A DNA stretch of 64,000 bases from Golubevia sp. BC0850 (lineage: Eukaryota > Basidiomycota > Exobasidiomycetes > Golubeviales > Golubeviaceae): NCBI GenBank assembly GCA_012976225.1, contig JAAVVG010000017.1, positions 496,001 through 560,000 on the forward strand. Direction: 5' to 3'. The notes under the pieces are model-generated. The model was not told where the DNA came from and ran no database searches. It was given only the letters and a program-made list of their open reading frames with translations. Below are positions 23,828 to 35,327 of the stretch, one piece after another. The stretch's first letter is position 1, and each line of letters begins with the position of its first letter. The translations under genes were made by a program, and so were the position numbers.

Positions 23828-24599
23828 AAAAGCATAACTCTATGGGATGAGGGTTTTATTTTCTAATTTTAGGGTTTTATGGTTGTAGTCTTCTTTCAAG
23901 GAACTTAGGAGAGTTTCTGAACACACTGGTGAAAGTCTTCAAGCTCCAATGAGATCGTGAAGAGTGAATCTTCTACTATTTAGTATCTTTGTTCAAAAGC
24001 AGGTTAGGTTTGGTTTTCGAGAAGAAGGCTATACTGATTGAAACCTTGGAAGATCTCGAAACTTTCGAACAAAAGCTCCTTCTTTCGTCTTTCGATGCCT
24101 ATCTTCGGAGCTCAAGTTCTGCTCTCCTCTAGCTTTCCAGACCTTTGTTGGTGGGATAGGAAGAATAGTCATTCGATCCTGGAAGCGCTAGAGTCTGCAA
24201 TTTTGGAAAGAAGCTGCCAACTCTTCCTCTCTTTGACTTCTTGCGTTTCAGCTTCTATCCCATCGTTCTACTGTTTCTAAGACTCTACTCTCCTGGAAAG
24301 AGTTCTCCCCAACTTGAAAGAGAGCATTGAAAATCCCTTATGTTTCACAGCGTCGCAGGTCGGAAACTACTTGGCTGAATCTTTTCCTCTTCCCAGCTCA
24401 CCACTTCTCTTAGACCAAAAAGGGTTTCAAATGATGGTCTTTCAATCTATCTTGTGTGTGAAATCTCGAAAATGAATCTTTGACTTGCGAACATTGCCAC
24501 TTTGAAGGCTTCAGTACTACATGTTTTCTACGCAAGGATATTTCTTCCCTGCACCTTCTTCTCTCCATACTTTTCTTTCTTCAAACTTCACATCAAAAC
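23828..24599. other. Intergenic, Sec61-beta 3' end and histidine phosphatase promoter
   Basis: Seen: 772 bp with short ORFs only (for example 24038-24280) that show no domain or splice partners. CT-rich leader just before the next ATG. Confidence 0.45.
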
Positions 24600-25993
24600 A
24601 TGACAGTGGCCAACCCATCATCAATTCCACGAATCCGAATTCTAGTTGTCAGACATGGAGAAACTCAACAGAATGTTGAAAGGATCATTCAAGGCCAACT
24701 TGATACTGATCTGAACTCAAGAGGTAGAGATCAAGCTAGGCGGACGGCAGAAGCTTTGAAAGATGAGACGATTGATGAGATATATGCTAGTCCGCTGAGG
24801 AGAGCTAAGGATGTGAGTACGTTAGGAGAGAGAGAGAGAGGTAGCGAGGAAAGATTAGAGAGAGAGAGAGAGAAGAGAAGTGAAGAGGTAGAGCGCAGCT
24901 GGGCAAGATGGGCACCAGTCAGAGAGTACTACATTGAAATGGGCTCGAACTAAAGTGGAGATAGAACTCGATAGAAGGATAACCTTAGCAACCACTTTGG
25001 GGAGAGTCTATGACTTTGGGGAGAAGCTTCCAATCTGCACCTTCTTCCAGTCTTTCAAGTCTCTGACTGCTCTCTCTCTCTCGTTCTGGTTCTTTGATTC
25101 TTTGGTTCTTTTCGCCTTCAATCTCGTTCAAAGACAGCTCAAGCAATCCTATCACTTCAATCCACAACTCCCTCTCCACCTCAATTCTTCCTAGAACCTC
25201 GATTGAAAGAAAGAGGTTTCGGTTCTTTAGAAGGAAAGGTTTATTCAGGAACCAAAAGAGATTCCATAGAAGGAATTGAATCCATGGTCGAACTGACTGA
25301 AAGATTGGCTTCTTTTTGGAACGACCTTGTTAGTGGAAGTGGTCCTTGGGAGGAGCATCATTCGACAACGCAGAACGGAAATGGAAACGGAACTGGAGAA
25401 GTGGCTAGGAGTGAGAGAGAAATTGGAAAGGAAAGAACGGTTCTGATAGTTGGACATGGAGCTGCTCTTTCTGCTATGTTGAAGTGAGTAAGGAGGTTGA
25501 GATCTGGATCCTGATTCCGTTAATCTTTAATTTCTTCTCCCTCTCTTCGTTGTCCTCTCCTCGACCTGTTTCTAGCGAGGTGCTGCTGAACGGAGGATAC
25601 CTTGTCTTAGCTCCAGGAGTCTCTCCAGGTCGCTTCTGGAATTGTAGCATCACGGAAGTTTTTTCCCCAACTTCACCAACTCCAATTTCAACCTCTTCCA
25701 AATCACCCGGACATATCTCTAAAAAAAGTCGTTGGACTGTAAGACCTTCTCATCTGAATCCAAGATCTTTGAAGATTAAGATGAAATCCAACGCCGAGAG
25801 AGGATCGGATTCTTCTGGAAATGAAAGTGAATGGTCAGATTTAGATGACATTGGATATGGACCTGGCCTGTCAGTCTGTGAGAGATGGGCTGATGTTAGA
25901 CATTTACCTGAAATCTTGGGAGGTGAGGGTGCAAGTAGTGCAGCTGTTAAAAATGTTGATGAAATGGTGGGGAAGGAAACTAAGGAGGAATGA
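24600..25993 (+). CDS. Histidine phosphatase (phosphoglycerate-mutase-like)
   Basis: Seen: three exons, 24600-24812, 25134-25483 and 25576-25993, in phase, give 326 residues. The catalytic motif RILVVRHGETQQN (phospho-histidine) is near residue 19, then GQLDTDLNSRGRDQA and EIYASPLRRAKD. The second exon opens TAQAILSLQ and gives PRLKERGFGSLEGKVY. The second catalytic histidine is in VLIVGHGAALSAML. The C-terminal part (SGHI..SRWTVRPSHLNP onward) is Ser/Glu-rich and longer than in typical family members. Intron 1 is 321 bp and GA-rich; an ORF at 24919-25010 inside it mimics an exon but breaks phase. Known: the family includes broad phosphatases and fructose-2,6-bisphosphatase-like enzymes. Both catalytic histidines are intact; the substrate is not known. 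Confidence 0.87.
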
Positions 25994-26632
25994 ATGAATG
26001 AATTGAAATTTAGAGAGATCTCAATGTTTGTCATTTCAATTTTGGTACGACTATCTAATGCAATGTTCCATTTGATTCTATTTGGATTTCCCGTTCTGGC
26101 CGACTTGAAATTTGCGTTCGACGCTCACCCTCAAGATGAGGCGAGGGGAGTCGAGGGGAGTCGAGGGGAGTCGAGGGGAGTCGACGAAAAGGGTGGCAAA
26201 CTCTTTGCGACTTCTTTCCCCTTGCTGATCTCTGTAGATGCTATTCTCTTGGAATGGAAGTCCTTGCTTTTTTGTCAACACAATCCAGCCGACATGCTTG
26301 GGGGAGGGGGGATTCATCGAGTCAATCCTGCTGCGTGCGCATCTGAGACTACGTTCGCGCTCAGTCGACGAATGCCTGAAATCAGCTGTGCCATAAATGA
26401 AGGAACTAGCCCGGAGTGTTTGAGATTTCTTTAGAAAACGCTTGGCAAGCCTCAACTTCCTGATTCCATTACCGTCGGAATGAGTCTCGAGAAGCTCCGT
26501 CGACTCCCAACGCTACGAGTATAAGAGAAGCGTCGATTTTTCTTCTATTTCTCTTCTCCTTTTCTTCATCACCTCAGATAGAATTTCTTCAGCCTTTTTC
26601 TCATCTAAGTGCACCCATCAAACACTTTCAAG
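25994..26632. other. Intergenic, promoter of membrane protein gene
   Basis: Seen: contains the GAGGGGAGTC tandem repeat and a G-run at 26299-26310. A TATA-like GTATAAGAG lies near 26519-26527, about 110 bp before the next ATG. The 146-codon plus ORF (25994-26434) is without recognised domains and overlaps an antisense ORF, so it is not called. Confidence 0.5.
26143..26182 (+). repeat. Four 10-bp GAGGGGAGTC repeats, G-quadruplex motif
   Basis: Seen: four exact tandem units place GGGG at 26145, 26155, 26165 and 26175 with identical 6-nt loops (AGTCGA). This fits the standard G3+N1-7 quadruplex pattern on the plus strand, 450 bp upstream of the next ATG. Confidence 0.9.
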
Positions 26633-27321
26633 ATGTTCAACTTCAACCTCAACTTTCTGGATACCAAATACTTTGGAACTTCATACTTGAAAGAGAAAAA
26701 GATACTCCACTGGTCTCACATCGCTCAAGCCTTTCTAGCTATCATCGTCATCATTTTCACCATCGTTAGAATTGGAACAAAGAACGTTTCCTCGAGAGCT
26801 GACACTTGGACCATGAGCGTAGGATTCAAAACTCTTGTCGTCTTGCTGTACATTGTCTTGACCCACAGAGTCGAGAAGCTCAAAAGGTTCGCAAGTTTGA
26901 AGGCTGACATGATCCTTTCCAGTGAGTCTGCTCTTTTCTCAAAGTCCCTCTCTGACTGTCTCGACGCTGAATCTCATTCTCTTCTGCAGTCATCGAACTT
27001 CTTTTTTGGATCATTGCCTTCTTCATGACTGCAAGTGGCGCTGGAAAGTGTAGGTCTACTGGTTGTGGCCTAGTTGCTGTGGTCATCGTCGCAGACTTTC
27101 TCTTATTGTAAGTTGCATTAGAATTAACTCTTCAACGATTGACTGATTTCAACCTCTTCTTTTTTTGCTCTCTCAGCTTCGTCGCCATCCCAGTAGCTCT
27201 GATATCAATCCGTCATCATAGATATCTTCGCCAGACAGGAATAATGCCAAGCGAAGAAGAGAAGCTGCTCAGCGGGAGTGCTGTCGAGTTTCAGAAGTTT
27301 TCTTCGCAGAGTAGCGCATGA
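26633..27321 (+). CDS. Four-helix membrane protein, MARVEL-like topology
   Basis: Seen: three exons (26633-26921, 26990-27107, 27177-27321) in phase give 183 residues. Four hydrophobic segments are visible: HIAQAFLAIIVIIFTIVRI, VGFKTLVVLLYIVLTHRV, IIELLFWIIAFFMTAS and VAVVIVADFLLLFFVAIPVALI. The short cytosolic tail is RHHRYLRQTG and SEEEKLLSG. The loop between helices 3 and 4 has a cysteine pair (GKCRSTGCG). Length, four helices and a loop Cys pair resemble fungal MARVEL-domain proteins that organise plasma-membrane domains, but this is a topology argument only. A TATA-like element lies about 110 bp upstream. Confidence 0.82.
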
Positions 27322-29565
27322 GTTGGTGCTTGGCCAGACTCCTCTGTTGTACACAGCTTGCGTTTTGTTCCGGGGTGTTTTCGGTTTTGAACTCTCATTA
27401 AGGCACTCTCATTATCTCCTTCTTTCATTCATAGATTTTCTCAAGCCGACTTGCAATGTGACTCGACAGAAAAACGAGCTTGTCTCCAACAAAGGTCCCT
27501 CCAGAGAACTCTGAGATGTTTCCAGCCCCTGAATTTGGTGTTCATTCAGAAGTTCAAAGCAGATAGAACGAGAGGGGAGGGTTAGAGGGATGAGGAGGCT
27601 TCTTCGAACGGGGTTGTGTCGCCAAAGTCAGAGATTGATACTCTCGAGGTTCAACATAAACAAATCCCCCAATTGCAAGTAAGACCATTATCAGCGAATA
27701 TAAAAATGACCTGTTCTAGAATCGGTAATCGGGAGCGGTAATCGGGAGTGAGATTGAGAGAACAGAGGTGGCGGTGAGAGGGGATTGGAAAGACAAAAAC
27801 CTGATTGTTTGGACGGAATAAAGTGATTCTGAAGTGATTCAAGGCTTCTGTTATCACAGAGACGTTCCGAGCACAGCGAACTCATACACATGTACAAAGT
27901 CTGGACATCGTGCATTCGAGCTTCAAAATTCCAATTCTTCGACTTGCCCCTCGGTGCCCTGATTGTCAGAGCAGCAGAGGGTAGGGTCTGGAAAGTCGAT
28001 GGAGACGCAGATCATGGAGCGTACATACGAGTAACTTTCATCACAAAAAGCTGGATAGCATCATTGAGAGTGTGACTTGAGAACGTACGTATGAGTACAG
28101 TACATCTAAGAATCTTGCGAATGGAGAGGTGGTGGGGAGGAGAGATAACTGTTCGCTCCGCATGCGGAAACCGCAAACACTGGAAAAACACAACTCTAAT
28201 TTCAAAGTCCTTCCTCGGAATCTCCAGTCGAATCTGCGCCGCCCGCCTTCTTTTAGAGTATTTAGGGTTTTGACATCTACAGGTTTTGAAGCCTTGGAAG
28301 GTCTCACCTTAAATAATCGACAGTCGCAGAGATCAGGGGATGTTTCACTGAGAAGTGGAGGGTTCTTTCCGCTGACATCCATCTCCATGCATTTTCTCTT
28401 TATCTCTTCCATTTCTTGTGTGGCTTATACCGACAGTTCGGAAGCTTACATAGGACTTCACTTTCACTTTTCACGCTTTGTCTGATGGCGTGATGTAGAA
28501 CAAACAAAGAGAGCTTCGTTCAACATCTCGAGTGATGAACTGCTGAGTGACAGGTCAATCTTGAGGCTGTGTCGATCGGAGCGTTCGTCATGGACCTTCC
28601 AAAAAGTCCTGAGTAAAGTTTTTTACCCGATGGAACCCAGGGGATTGGCTTAGAATCTAGACAGCCGACGCGTCGAGGCAAGGTGGTACCGGAAAATTTA
28701 GAACTCAAGATCTCAATCAACATTCCTCGTTACTCTCCCAAGAAGCCGAAGATCCAGATCACTCTGATCTGCATGCAGGTTGGTTCTTTGAGCTTTAAAT
28801 TTCCAGAACAGACACTGTTGGCGCTCAATCCCTCCCGATTTCACGACCGAGAGAACTCTTTCCACTTCTTGCCACGGGGGCGGGCCAATTGGAGGATCTA
28901 GGAAGTCACAAAGGCCGCCAAAGTCCAGAAATCCTTGTTGTACGAACCGCAGAAGAAGTTGATAACGATGGCGGGCTTTGTCATCTAGACCAAGGCATTG
29001 AGGCGGGGCATGGTACGACAATTTGCTACATAGCTGTGTGATTATGAGATTCTCGCCTAGCTCTCGATGTCGATGACAGGCGGAATAATTGAATTTCTTG
29101 GTCACTTGTTTATAAAGACTTGAAGCGGTGGAGGTGCACCTTTCTCTTTCCCTTTTCCCTTGCGATTCATCCTCATCCTCATCCTCATCCTCCTTCGACC
29201 TCGACACCTCTAATCTCATCCTCAGAGCGGTTTGCACATAAACCTATTCCCTTAAAGGAAAACCCGCCTTCGCCAACAACATCCTTCTCTTGCGCAACCT
29301 TCGCCACCCAACTCCACCTCCCCCATTCTTCCCAGCAAGTCAGAGTCTGGTTACTTTTGCTCTGGTCTTCAAAACCTCAAGATCCGAACAAACACAAGTT
29401 TTTCAAACTTCCTGGTCTCGAATTTCCCGTTTCCGTTGCCCTTGATCTTCTCTCTCCCTTCTCCCGTTCCTTCTCATCTCTATCTCTTTCTCAGGTTTTC
29501 AGGTCTTCGTTCAGGTTTCCCAGTCATCTCTTCAACAATAACTTAGTTCAAATAGAAAAAACAAA
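27322..29565. other. 2.2-kb intergenic region upstream of wall protein
   Basis: Seen: no recognised gene. A perfect 13-bp tandem repeat (CGGTAATCGGGAG, twice) lies at 27723-27748. A TATAAAG box at about 29110-29116 lies 450 bp before the wall-protein ATG, followed by (TCATCC)n near 29165-29192 and a long pyrimidine-rich leader. A 174-codon minus ORF at 28713-29237 shows no known domain. Confidence 0.45.
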
Positions 29566-32500
29566 ATGGTCAAGATTACCAAGGCTATCCTTTGCTGCGC
29601 TCTAGTGGGCTCAGAGATCTCTTCCCTCGCCACCGTCTCTGCTTTCCCTCTTCAAGATAGACTTTCCCTCGGAATTAGAAGTGTTGTCGAACCACTTGAG
29701 AAAAGATTAGGAGTTTGTCTCAGTTTGTCAGGGAACTGTGGCGCGACTACGACCACTGCTTCAGCGGCTTCTGCGGTCGCTTCCAGTACTTCCTCAACCT
29801 CAACATCAAAATCTACTTCGTCTACTTCCTCTACTCCATCTACTACCTCTACTCCATCTACTACCTCTACTCCATCTACTGCATCTAGCAAGCCTACAAG
29901 TGCAAGTTCAAGCACAACTCCAGCTCCATCCTCCACTCAAGCTTCCGCTACTTCGTTGGTTTCCGGCACTCTCGCTCTCTCCAGCGGAATCGGAGCCAAT
30001 GTCAACGTTGCTGGAATTAGTCTGTGCTTCAACTTACTCGGTAATCAGGTATCATGCGGATCTTCTGGAGCCACAACTGGAACGCCATCCCAATCGACTT
30101 CAGCTGCTGCTGCCAGTTCCTCATCCAGCTCGAGCGTCCAAGCAGCTGCTTCCTCGACTTCTAGTTCTCAAGCTGGATCCACCTCGAAAGCTGCTGCTTC
30201 TTCTTCTCAAGTCGCTCCATCTTCTAGTCAAGTCGCAGCCTCTTCCAGTCAAGTCGCTCCCTCAACGAGTCAAGTTGCTGCTAGTTCCTCAGCTTCATCT
30301 TCTTCTCAAGTAGCTGCTTCTGGTGAGTCTGACCTATTTCAGAGCCGGTTACCGCAATTCCCGCCTCTCTACCACTCTGTGACGAACCATCATCCTTGCA
30401 TCTTTCCAACCTTTAGCTTCTTCGAGCTCCGCCTCTTCCTCGCATGTGGCTTCAGCTGCTTCATCTTCCTGTAAGTAGCGTGCAGGCTGTATTGTTGAGT
30501 CGCCGATTTGTGACATAAAGCAAGATCTCTCTCTTCTTCGCTGACCATTGGACCCTCATTCTTCTGATTCCAGCTGCTTCATCTCCATCGGTTGCTTCCG
30601 TTTCAGTCCCAGCCGTTGCCTTACCTAGCATCTCGACTACCTCGCTAGGCTCTGTTCCAAGCGTCAGCTTGCCATCAAGTTCCTTGGCTTCTTCAAATGG
30701 TGGACTGGCCTCTTCGCTCTCTTCTCTCGGATCGAGTGTAATCTCAGCTGTTGTCTCGCCTTCTGCTTCTGCTTCTGGTGGGTGATTGCGCCTCTTACCT
30801 GCTCACAGGGAGGTGACAAAGACTGACGGTCTCCCTTCGTTCCCTTCTTTCTTTCTTTCCTTCCTTCCTTCATTTTTTTCCCCTTTGTCAGTCGCTACCT
30901 CCATCCCTGTGGTCTCAAGTGCTGGTGTCTCAACCTCGTCTGCTGGAAGTCAAAACCTGGTTTCGAACGTCTTCTCAGCCGTCAACAGTATCCTTGGAGG
31001 AGGAACCTCAAGCTCGTCTGCTGCCGTCTCAGTCCCAAGCGTCTCTGCGTCTACTCCTTCGATCGTCTCAGCCAGCATCAACCTTTCTAGTGGAGTTGGA
31101 GCTCAAGCCACCGTCTCTCTTGGTCCAGTTCAAGCCTCGATCTGCCTCAACGCTATTGGAGCTCCAATTGACTGTGCCTCTGCTGGAGCAACCAGCGTTC
31201 GCAGCTCTTCTGCTTCATCTCCATCGGTTGCTTCCGTTTCAGTCCCAGCCGTTGCCTTACCTAGCATCTCGACTACCTCGCTAGGCTCTGTTCCAAGCGT
31301 CAGCTTGCCATCAAGTTCCTTGGCTTCTTCAAATGGTGGACTGGCCTCTTCGCTCTCTTCTCTCGGATCGAGTGTAATCTCAGCTGTTGTCTCGCCTTCT
31401 GCTTCTGCTTCTGGTGGGTGATTGCGCCTCTTACCTGCTCACAGGGAGGTGACAAAGACTGACGGTCTCCCTTCGTTCCCTTCTTTCTTTCTTTCCTTCC
31501 TTCCTTCATTTTTTTCCCCTTTGTCAGTCGCTACCTCCATCCCTGTGGTCTCAAGTGCTGGTGTCTCAACCTCGTCTGCTGGAAGTCAAAACCTGGTTTC
31601 GAACGTCTTCTCAGCCGTCAACAGTATCCTTGGAGGAGGAACCTCAAGCTCGTCTGCTGCCGTCTCAGTCCCAAGCGTCTCTGCGTCTACTCCTTCGATC
31701 GTCTCAGCCAGCATCAACCTTTCTAGTGGAGTTGGAGCTCAAGCCACCGTCTCTCTTGGTCCAGTTCAAGCCTCGATCTGCCTCAACGCTATTGGAGCTC
31801 CAATTGACTGTGCCTCTGCTGGAGCAACCAGCGTTCGCAGCTCTTCTGCTTCATCTCCATCGGTTGCTTCCGTTTCAGTCCCAGCCATCGCTTTGCCAAG
31901 TAACCTTCCAACGAGCCTTGTCTCTCAGCTGCAGTCGATTGTTTCAGCTATTCCCAGTGAGTCCAAAACCAAGGACCAGAGAAACCCTTGCCTTGAAGAT
32001 GATTATCGACTATTGTCTCTTTCTTCTCTTTCATCACTCCGTTCCAGCTTCCAATCCTTCATCTATAGCCTCTGAGATTTCCTCGCTCGGTCGGAACTCC
32101 GCTCTCCCAACTAACGTACTCTCAAGCTTGGCTTCTGCGGTGGCTTCAGTCCAAAGTCAAGTCGGTCAAGCCACCTCATCCGCTGTCCTTCCAACTTCAA
32201 CAGCAGGAGGATTGGTCTCGAGTCTATTTTCTGCAGTGTCGAGCGTCATCTTGGGGACTGGAACCAGTAATCCAATCGCTCTTCCAACTGGGGCCCTCAG
32301 CAGCACTTCCTCTGGAATCAACTCGGTAGCCAGCTCAATTCTTTCTCAAGTCGCAGTGCCAACTCAAGCTGCCAGCTCCTTGGCTAGCGAATTGGGATCT
32401 CTAGCTTCTGCTCTGCCAACCGCAAATCCATCAGCTATTCAGTCAGCGATTTCTTCTCTTTTGAGTCAATCTGCTCTTCCAACCAACGTCGCTTCTTCTC

Positions 32501-35327
32501 TAGGATCGGTGCTCTCTTCTCTTGAGAACCAAGCCACTGCCACTGGACTTCCATCGATCTCGGCTCCAATCGCCCTACCAACTGGAGCCCTCAGCAGCAT
32601 TGCCTCTGGAATCAACTCGGTAGCCAGCTCAATTCTTTCTCAAGTCGCAGTGCCAACTCAAGCTGCCAGCTCCTTGGCTAGCGAATTGGGATCTCTAGCT
32701 TCTGCTCTGCCAACCGCAAATCCATCAGCTATTCAGTCAGCGATTTCTTCTCTTTTGAGTCAATCTGCTCTTCCAACCAACGTCGCTTCTTCTCTAGGAT
32801 CGGTGCTCTCTTCTCTTGAGAACCAAGCCACTGCCACTGGACTTCCATCGATCTCGGCTCCAATCGCCCTACCAACTGGAGCCCTCAGCAGCATTGCCTC
32901 TGGAATCAACTCGGTAGCCAGCTCAATTCTTTCTCAAGTCGCAGTGCCAACTCAAGCTGCCAGCTCCTTGGCTAGCGAATTGGGATCTCTAGCTTCTGCT
33001 CTGCCAACCGCAAATCCATCAGCTCTTCAGTCAGCGATTTCTTCTCTTTTGAGTCAATCTGCTCTTCCAACCAACGTCGCTTCTTCTCTAGGATCGGTGC
33101 TCTCTTCTCTCGAGAACCAAGCCACTGCCACTGGACTTCCATCGATCTCGGCTCCAATCGCCCTACCAACTGGAGCCCTCAGCANNNNNNNNNNNNNNNN
33201 NNNNNNNNNNNNNNNNNNNNNNNNNNNNNNNNNNNNNNNNNNNNNNNNNNNNNNNNNNNNNNNNNNNNNNNNNNNNNNNNNNNNTCTTCAGTCAGCCATC
33301 TCTTCTCTCTTGGACCAGACCGCTCTGCCAACCGACGTCGCTTCTTCTCTAGGATCGGTGCTCTCTTCTCTCGAGAACCAAGCCACTGCCACTGGGCTTC
33401 CATCGATCTCGGCTCCAATCGCCCTACCAACTGGAGCCCTCAGCAGCATTGCCTCTGACATCGAATCTGTCGCCAGCTCAATCCTCGCCACTCCCTCAAT
33501 TTCTTTCGGAAACGTCAACCTACCCACTCAAGTCATGAGCTCTCTTGCCTCTGACTTGAGTTCTTTAGCTTCTGCCCTCCCTACAGCCAACCCAAGCGCC
33601 ATCAACTCTGAGATTTCCTCCCTCCTCAGCAATTCGGCTCTCCCAACTGGAGTGGCATCAAGCATTGCCTCAGTCATCTCTTCTCTCCAAAACCAAGTCT
33701 CTTCAGCTCCGATCCCAGTCACTACAGCCTTCCCATCGAACGTGGCTAGCAGCGTAGCTTCTGGACTAGGATCTGTGGTCAGCTCCATCCTTTCTTCTCA
33801 AGCAAGTTTGGTTCCCTCGATCTCTAGAGGAGGTGTCTTGGTCCCAACAGCTTCTGCAGCTCTCAGCTCCGCTGTCTCTCAATTGACATCCATTGCAAGC
33901 GCCCTTCCAAGTGAGTATCAACCCAGTCAGTCGATCGCCACACCCAACTTCATACCTTTCTCTCCTCGTCCTGACATTTCTGCCACTCTTCTTTCTTTCT
34001 GTTTCCCCCAGCTGGAGATGCCTCTTCTCTCGTTAACTCGATCTCTAGCGTCGCCTCTGTCCTCATGAGCGAATCTGCGATCCCAACATCGGCTGGAAGC
34101 TCCCTTCAATCCTTGGTCTCCTCCATTCTTCAACAAGCCTCCTCCCAAGCTGGCTCGACCCCTTCGAGCGCTCCTTCAGTCTCATTACCAGGAGTCAAGC
34201 TACCGACCACCACTATCGCAGGACCATCTGTTTCGACCGCTTCGAGTGTTGCTTCAATCTCAATTCCAGGAGTCAAGTTGCCTTTCCCCTCTAACTCGGC
34301 TGCAGCTACCGTCACCTCTCTAGCAAGTCAGCTTTCCTCTCTAGCTAATGCTCTTCCAACAGGAACTGGTTCGACTTCTGCTCTCAACTCTTTCTCTTCG
34401 GCTTTGAGTTCTCAGAACGAGATTCCAGCGTCTTCGATCGCAGCCTTGGTCTCAAGCATTCTAGGAGGTAACGGAGGAAAAGGTGGTGCAAGCTCTGCTT
34501 TGGACTCCATGGCTTCAAGTCTACTAGCAAGCAAAACCAGTGCTGCAGCTGTTCCATCGATCTCTATTGGAGGAGTCGGAATCCCAGCTCGTCCAACTAG
34601 CACTGGAACTGGAAACGGTGCCGTGGCCTCATCTTCTGCTCCAGATGTCGTCACCATCACTTACGGATCTCAATCTCTCACCATCACTCCAACCGCTTTC
34701 TCGACCATCCCTAGAGCGACTTCTACTGGAGCTGCCTCCATCAGTCGTGGAAACGGTCTAGGAGCCAACGGATCCTCTTCAAGCTCAAGCCCAGCTCATC
34801 AAAGTGGATCTGGTGGAAGTGGAAATGGAAATGGAAATGGAAACGGAAACGGAAACGGGGAGTCTGAGCCTTGCGATGATGACAAGACTTCGCAAGACAC
34901 TCGTCACCCGCACTCGAAACCAACCTCAACTGCTGGATCAGGTGGAAACGGATCTCAAGTCAGCGCCTCCAAATCAACTCCAACCATCTCCAGAGGTTCT
35001 GGCAATGGTTCGGCGTCTTCAGGCTCTTCCGGTTCATCTTCTGGATCTGGATATGATTCTGAATCAGGAGAAGATTGCGACGAGTTCCTCTTCGAACCTG
35101 TCCTTCACAGGAACGGACATCCTTCGTTGATGCACGGTAAACCTCTCTACACTCCAATTCCAAAACCTGGATGTAAGAAACAGCCAAAACCAACTGGAAC
35201 TCTAACTGCTCATGGTCCTGAGAAGACTCATCATCACTCGAAGCATGAGTTACCAGTTGGAAGCTGTGGTTGTAACTTAGGGAACGATCTCGTCATCCAC
35301 GCAAAGATTGACTCTATCTCAACTTAG
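29566..35327 (+). CDS. Secreted Ser/Ala-rich repetitive wall/surface protein
   Basis: I do not recognise the family. Seen: seven exons (29566-30322, 30417-30470, 30574-30777, 30892-31413, 31528-31956, 32048-33910, 34012-35327) keep phase and give about 1714 residues, including 33 unknown ones in an assembly gap. A signal-like leader ends near ATVSAFP. A Kex2-type KR lies before LGVCLSLSGNCGA. A two-cysteine module (as in SICLNAIGAPIDCASAGAT) occurs three times. A 98-residue LPT/ASS/SSL repeat array follows. The C-terminus holds an acidic Cys region, a GNGNGN run and KPGCKKQPKP, ending KIDSIST without a GPI signal. Composition suggests a heavily O-glycosylated adhesin or wall-matrix protein (inference). 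True length is unknown because of the gap. Confidence 0.82.
30574..31845 (+). repeat. 636-bp perfect tandem duplication including an intron
   Basis: Seen: units 30574-31209 and 31210-31845 look identical by eye over 636 bp, and a third partial start runs to about 31886. Each unit carries a whole intron (30778-30891 and 31414-31527) plus the two-cysteine module. The period is divisible by three and exon phase is kept, so the protein gains 174 residues. Confidence 0.92.
32270..33480 (+). repeat. 294-bp coding tandem array (98-residue units), gap inside
   Basis: Seen: the landmark GCCCTCAGCAGC recurs at 32293, 32587, 32881 and 33175, exactly 294 bp apart. Units differ by only a few bases. After the run of Ns the same sequence resumes in a more diverged unit with the landmark at 33436. 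Each unit itself contains about four shorter LPT-xx-A-SS repeats. Confidence 0.93.
33185..33284. other. 100-N assembly gap
   Basis: Seen: exactly 100 N, a standard placeholder length. It falls within the 294-bp array, and the landmark spacing across it (261) is not a repeat multiple, so the real gap length is unknown. Confidence 0.98.
34810..34857 (+). repeat. GGAAAY hexamer repeat (coding, Gly-Asn)
   Basis: Seen: about seven GGAAAT/GGAAAC units in exon 7 of the wall-protein gene, encoding Gly-Asn repeats ahead of an acidic Cys-containing segment. Confidence 0.85.

Noticed and set aside
24960-25200. AT-AC (U12-type) intron in the histidine phosphatase, from an ATAACCTT sequence
   Set aside because: No acceptor kept the frame. 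An ordinary GT-AG intron from 24813 to 25133 explains the gene fully.
28713-29237. 174-codon ORF on the minus strand
   Set aside because: No recognised domain, no signal peptide, and it lies over the presumed promoter and leader of the wall protein. Kept only as a remote possibility.
31555-32047. Leu/Gln-rich frame upstream of the 294-bp array
   Set aside because: It is an out-of-frame read of the duplicated wall-protein exon. The true frame joins by the intron 31957-32047.
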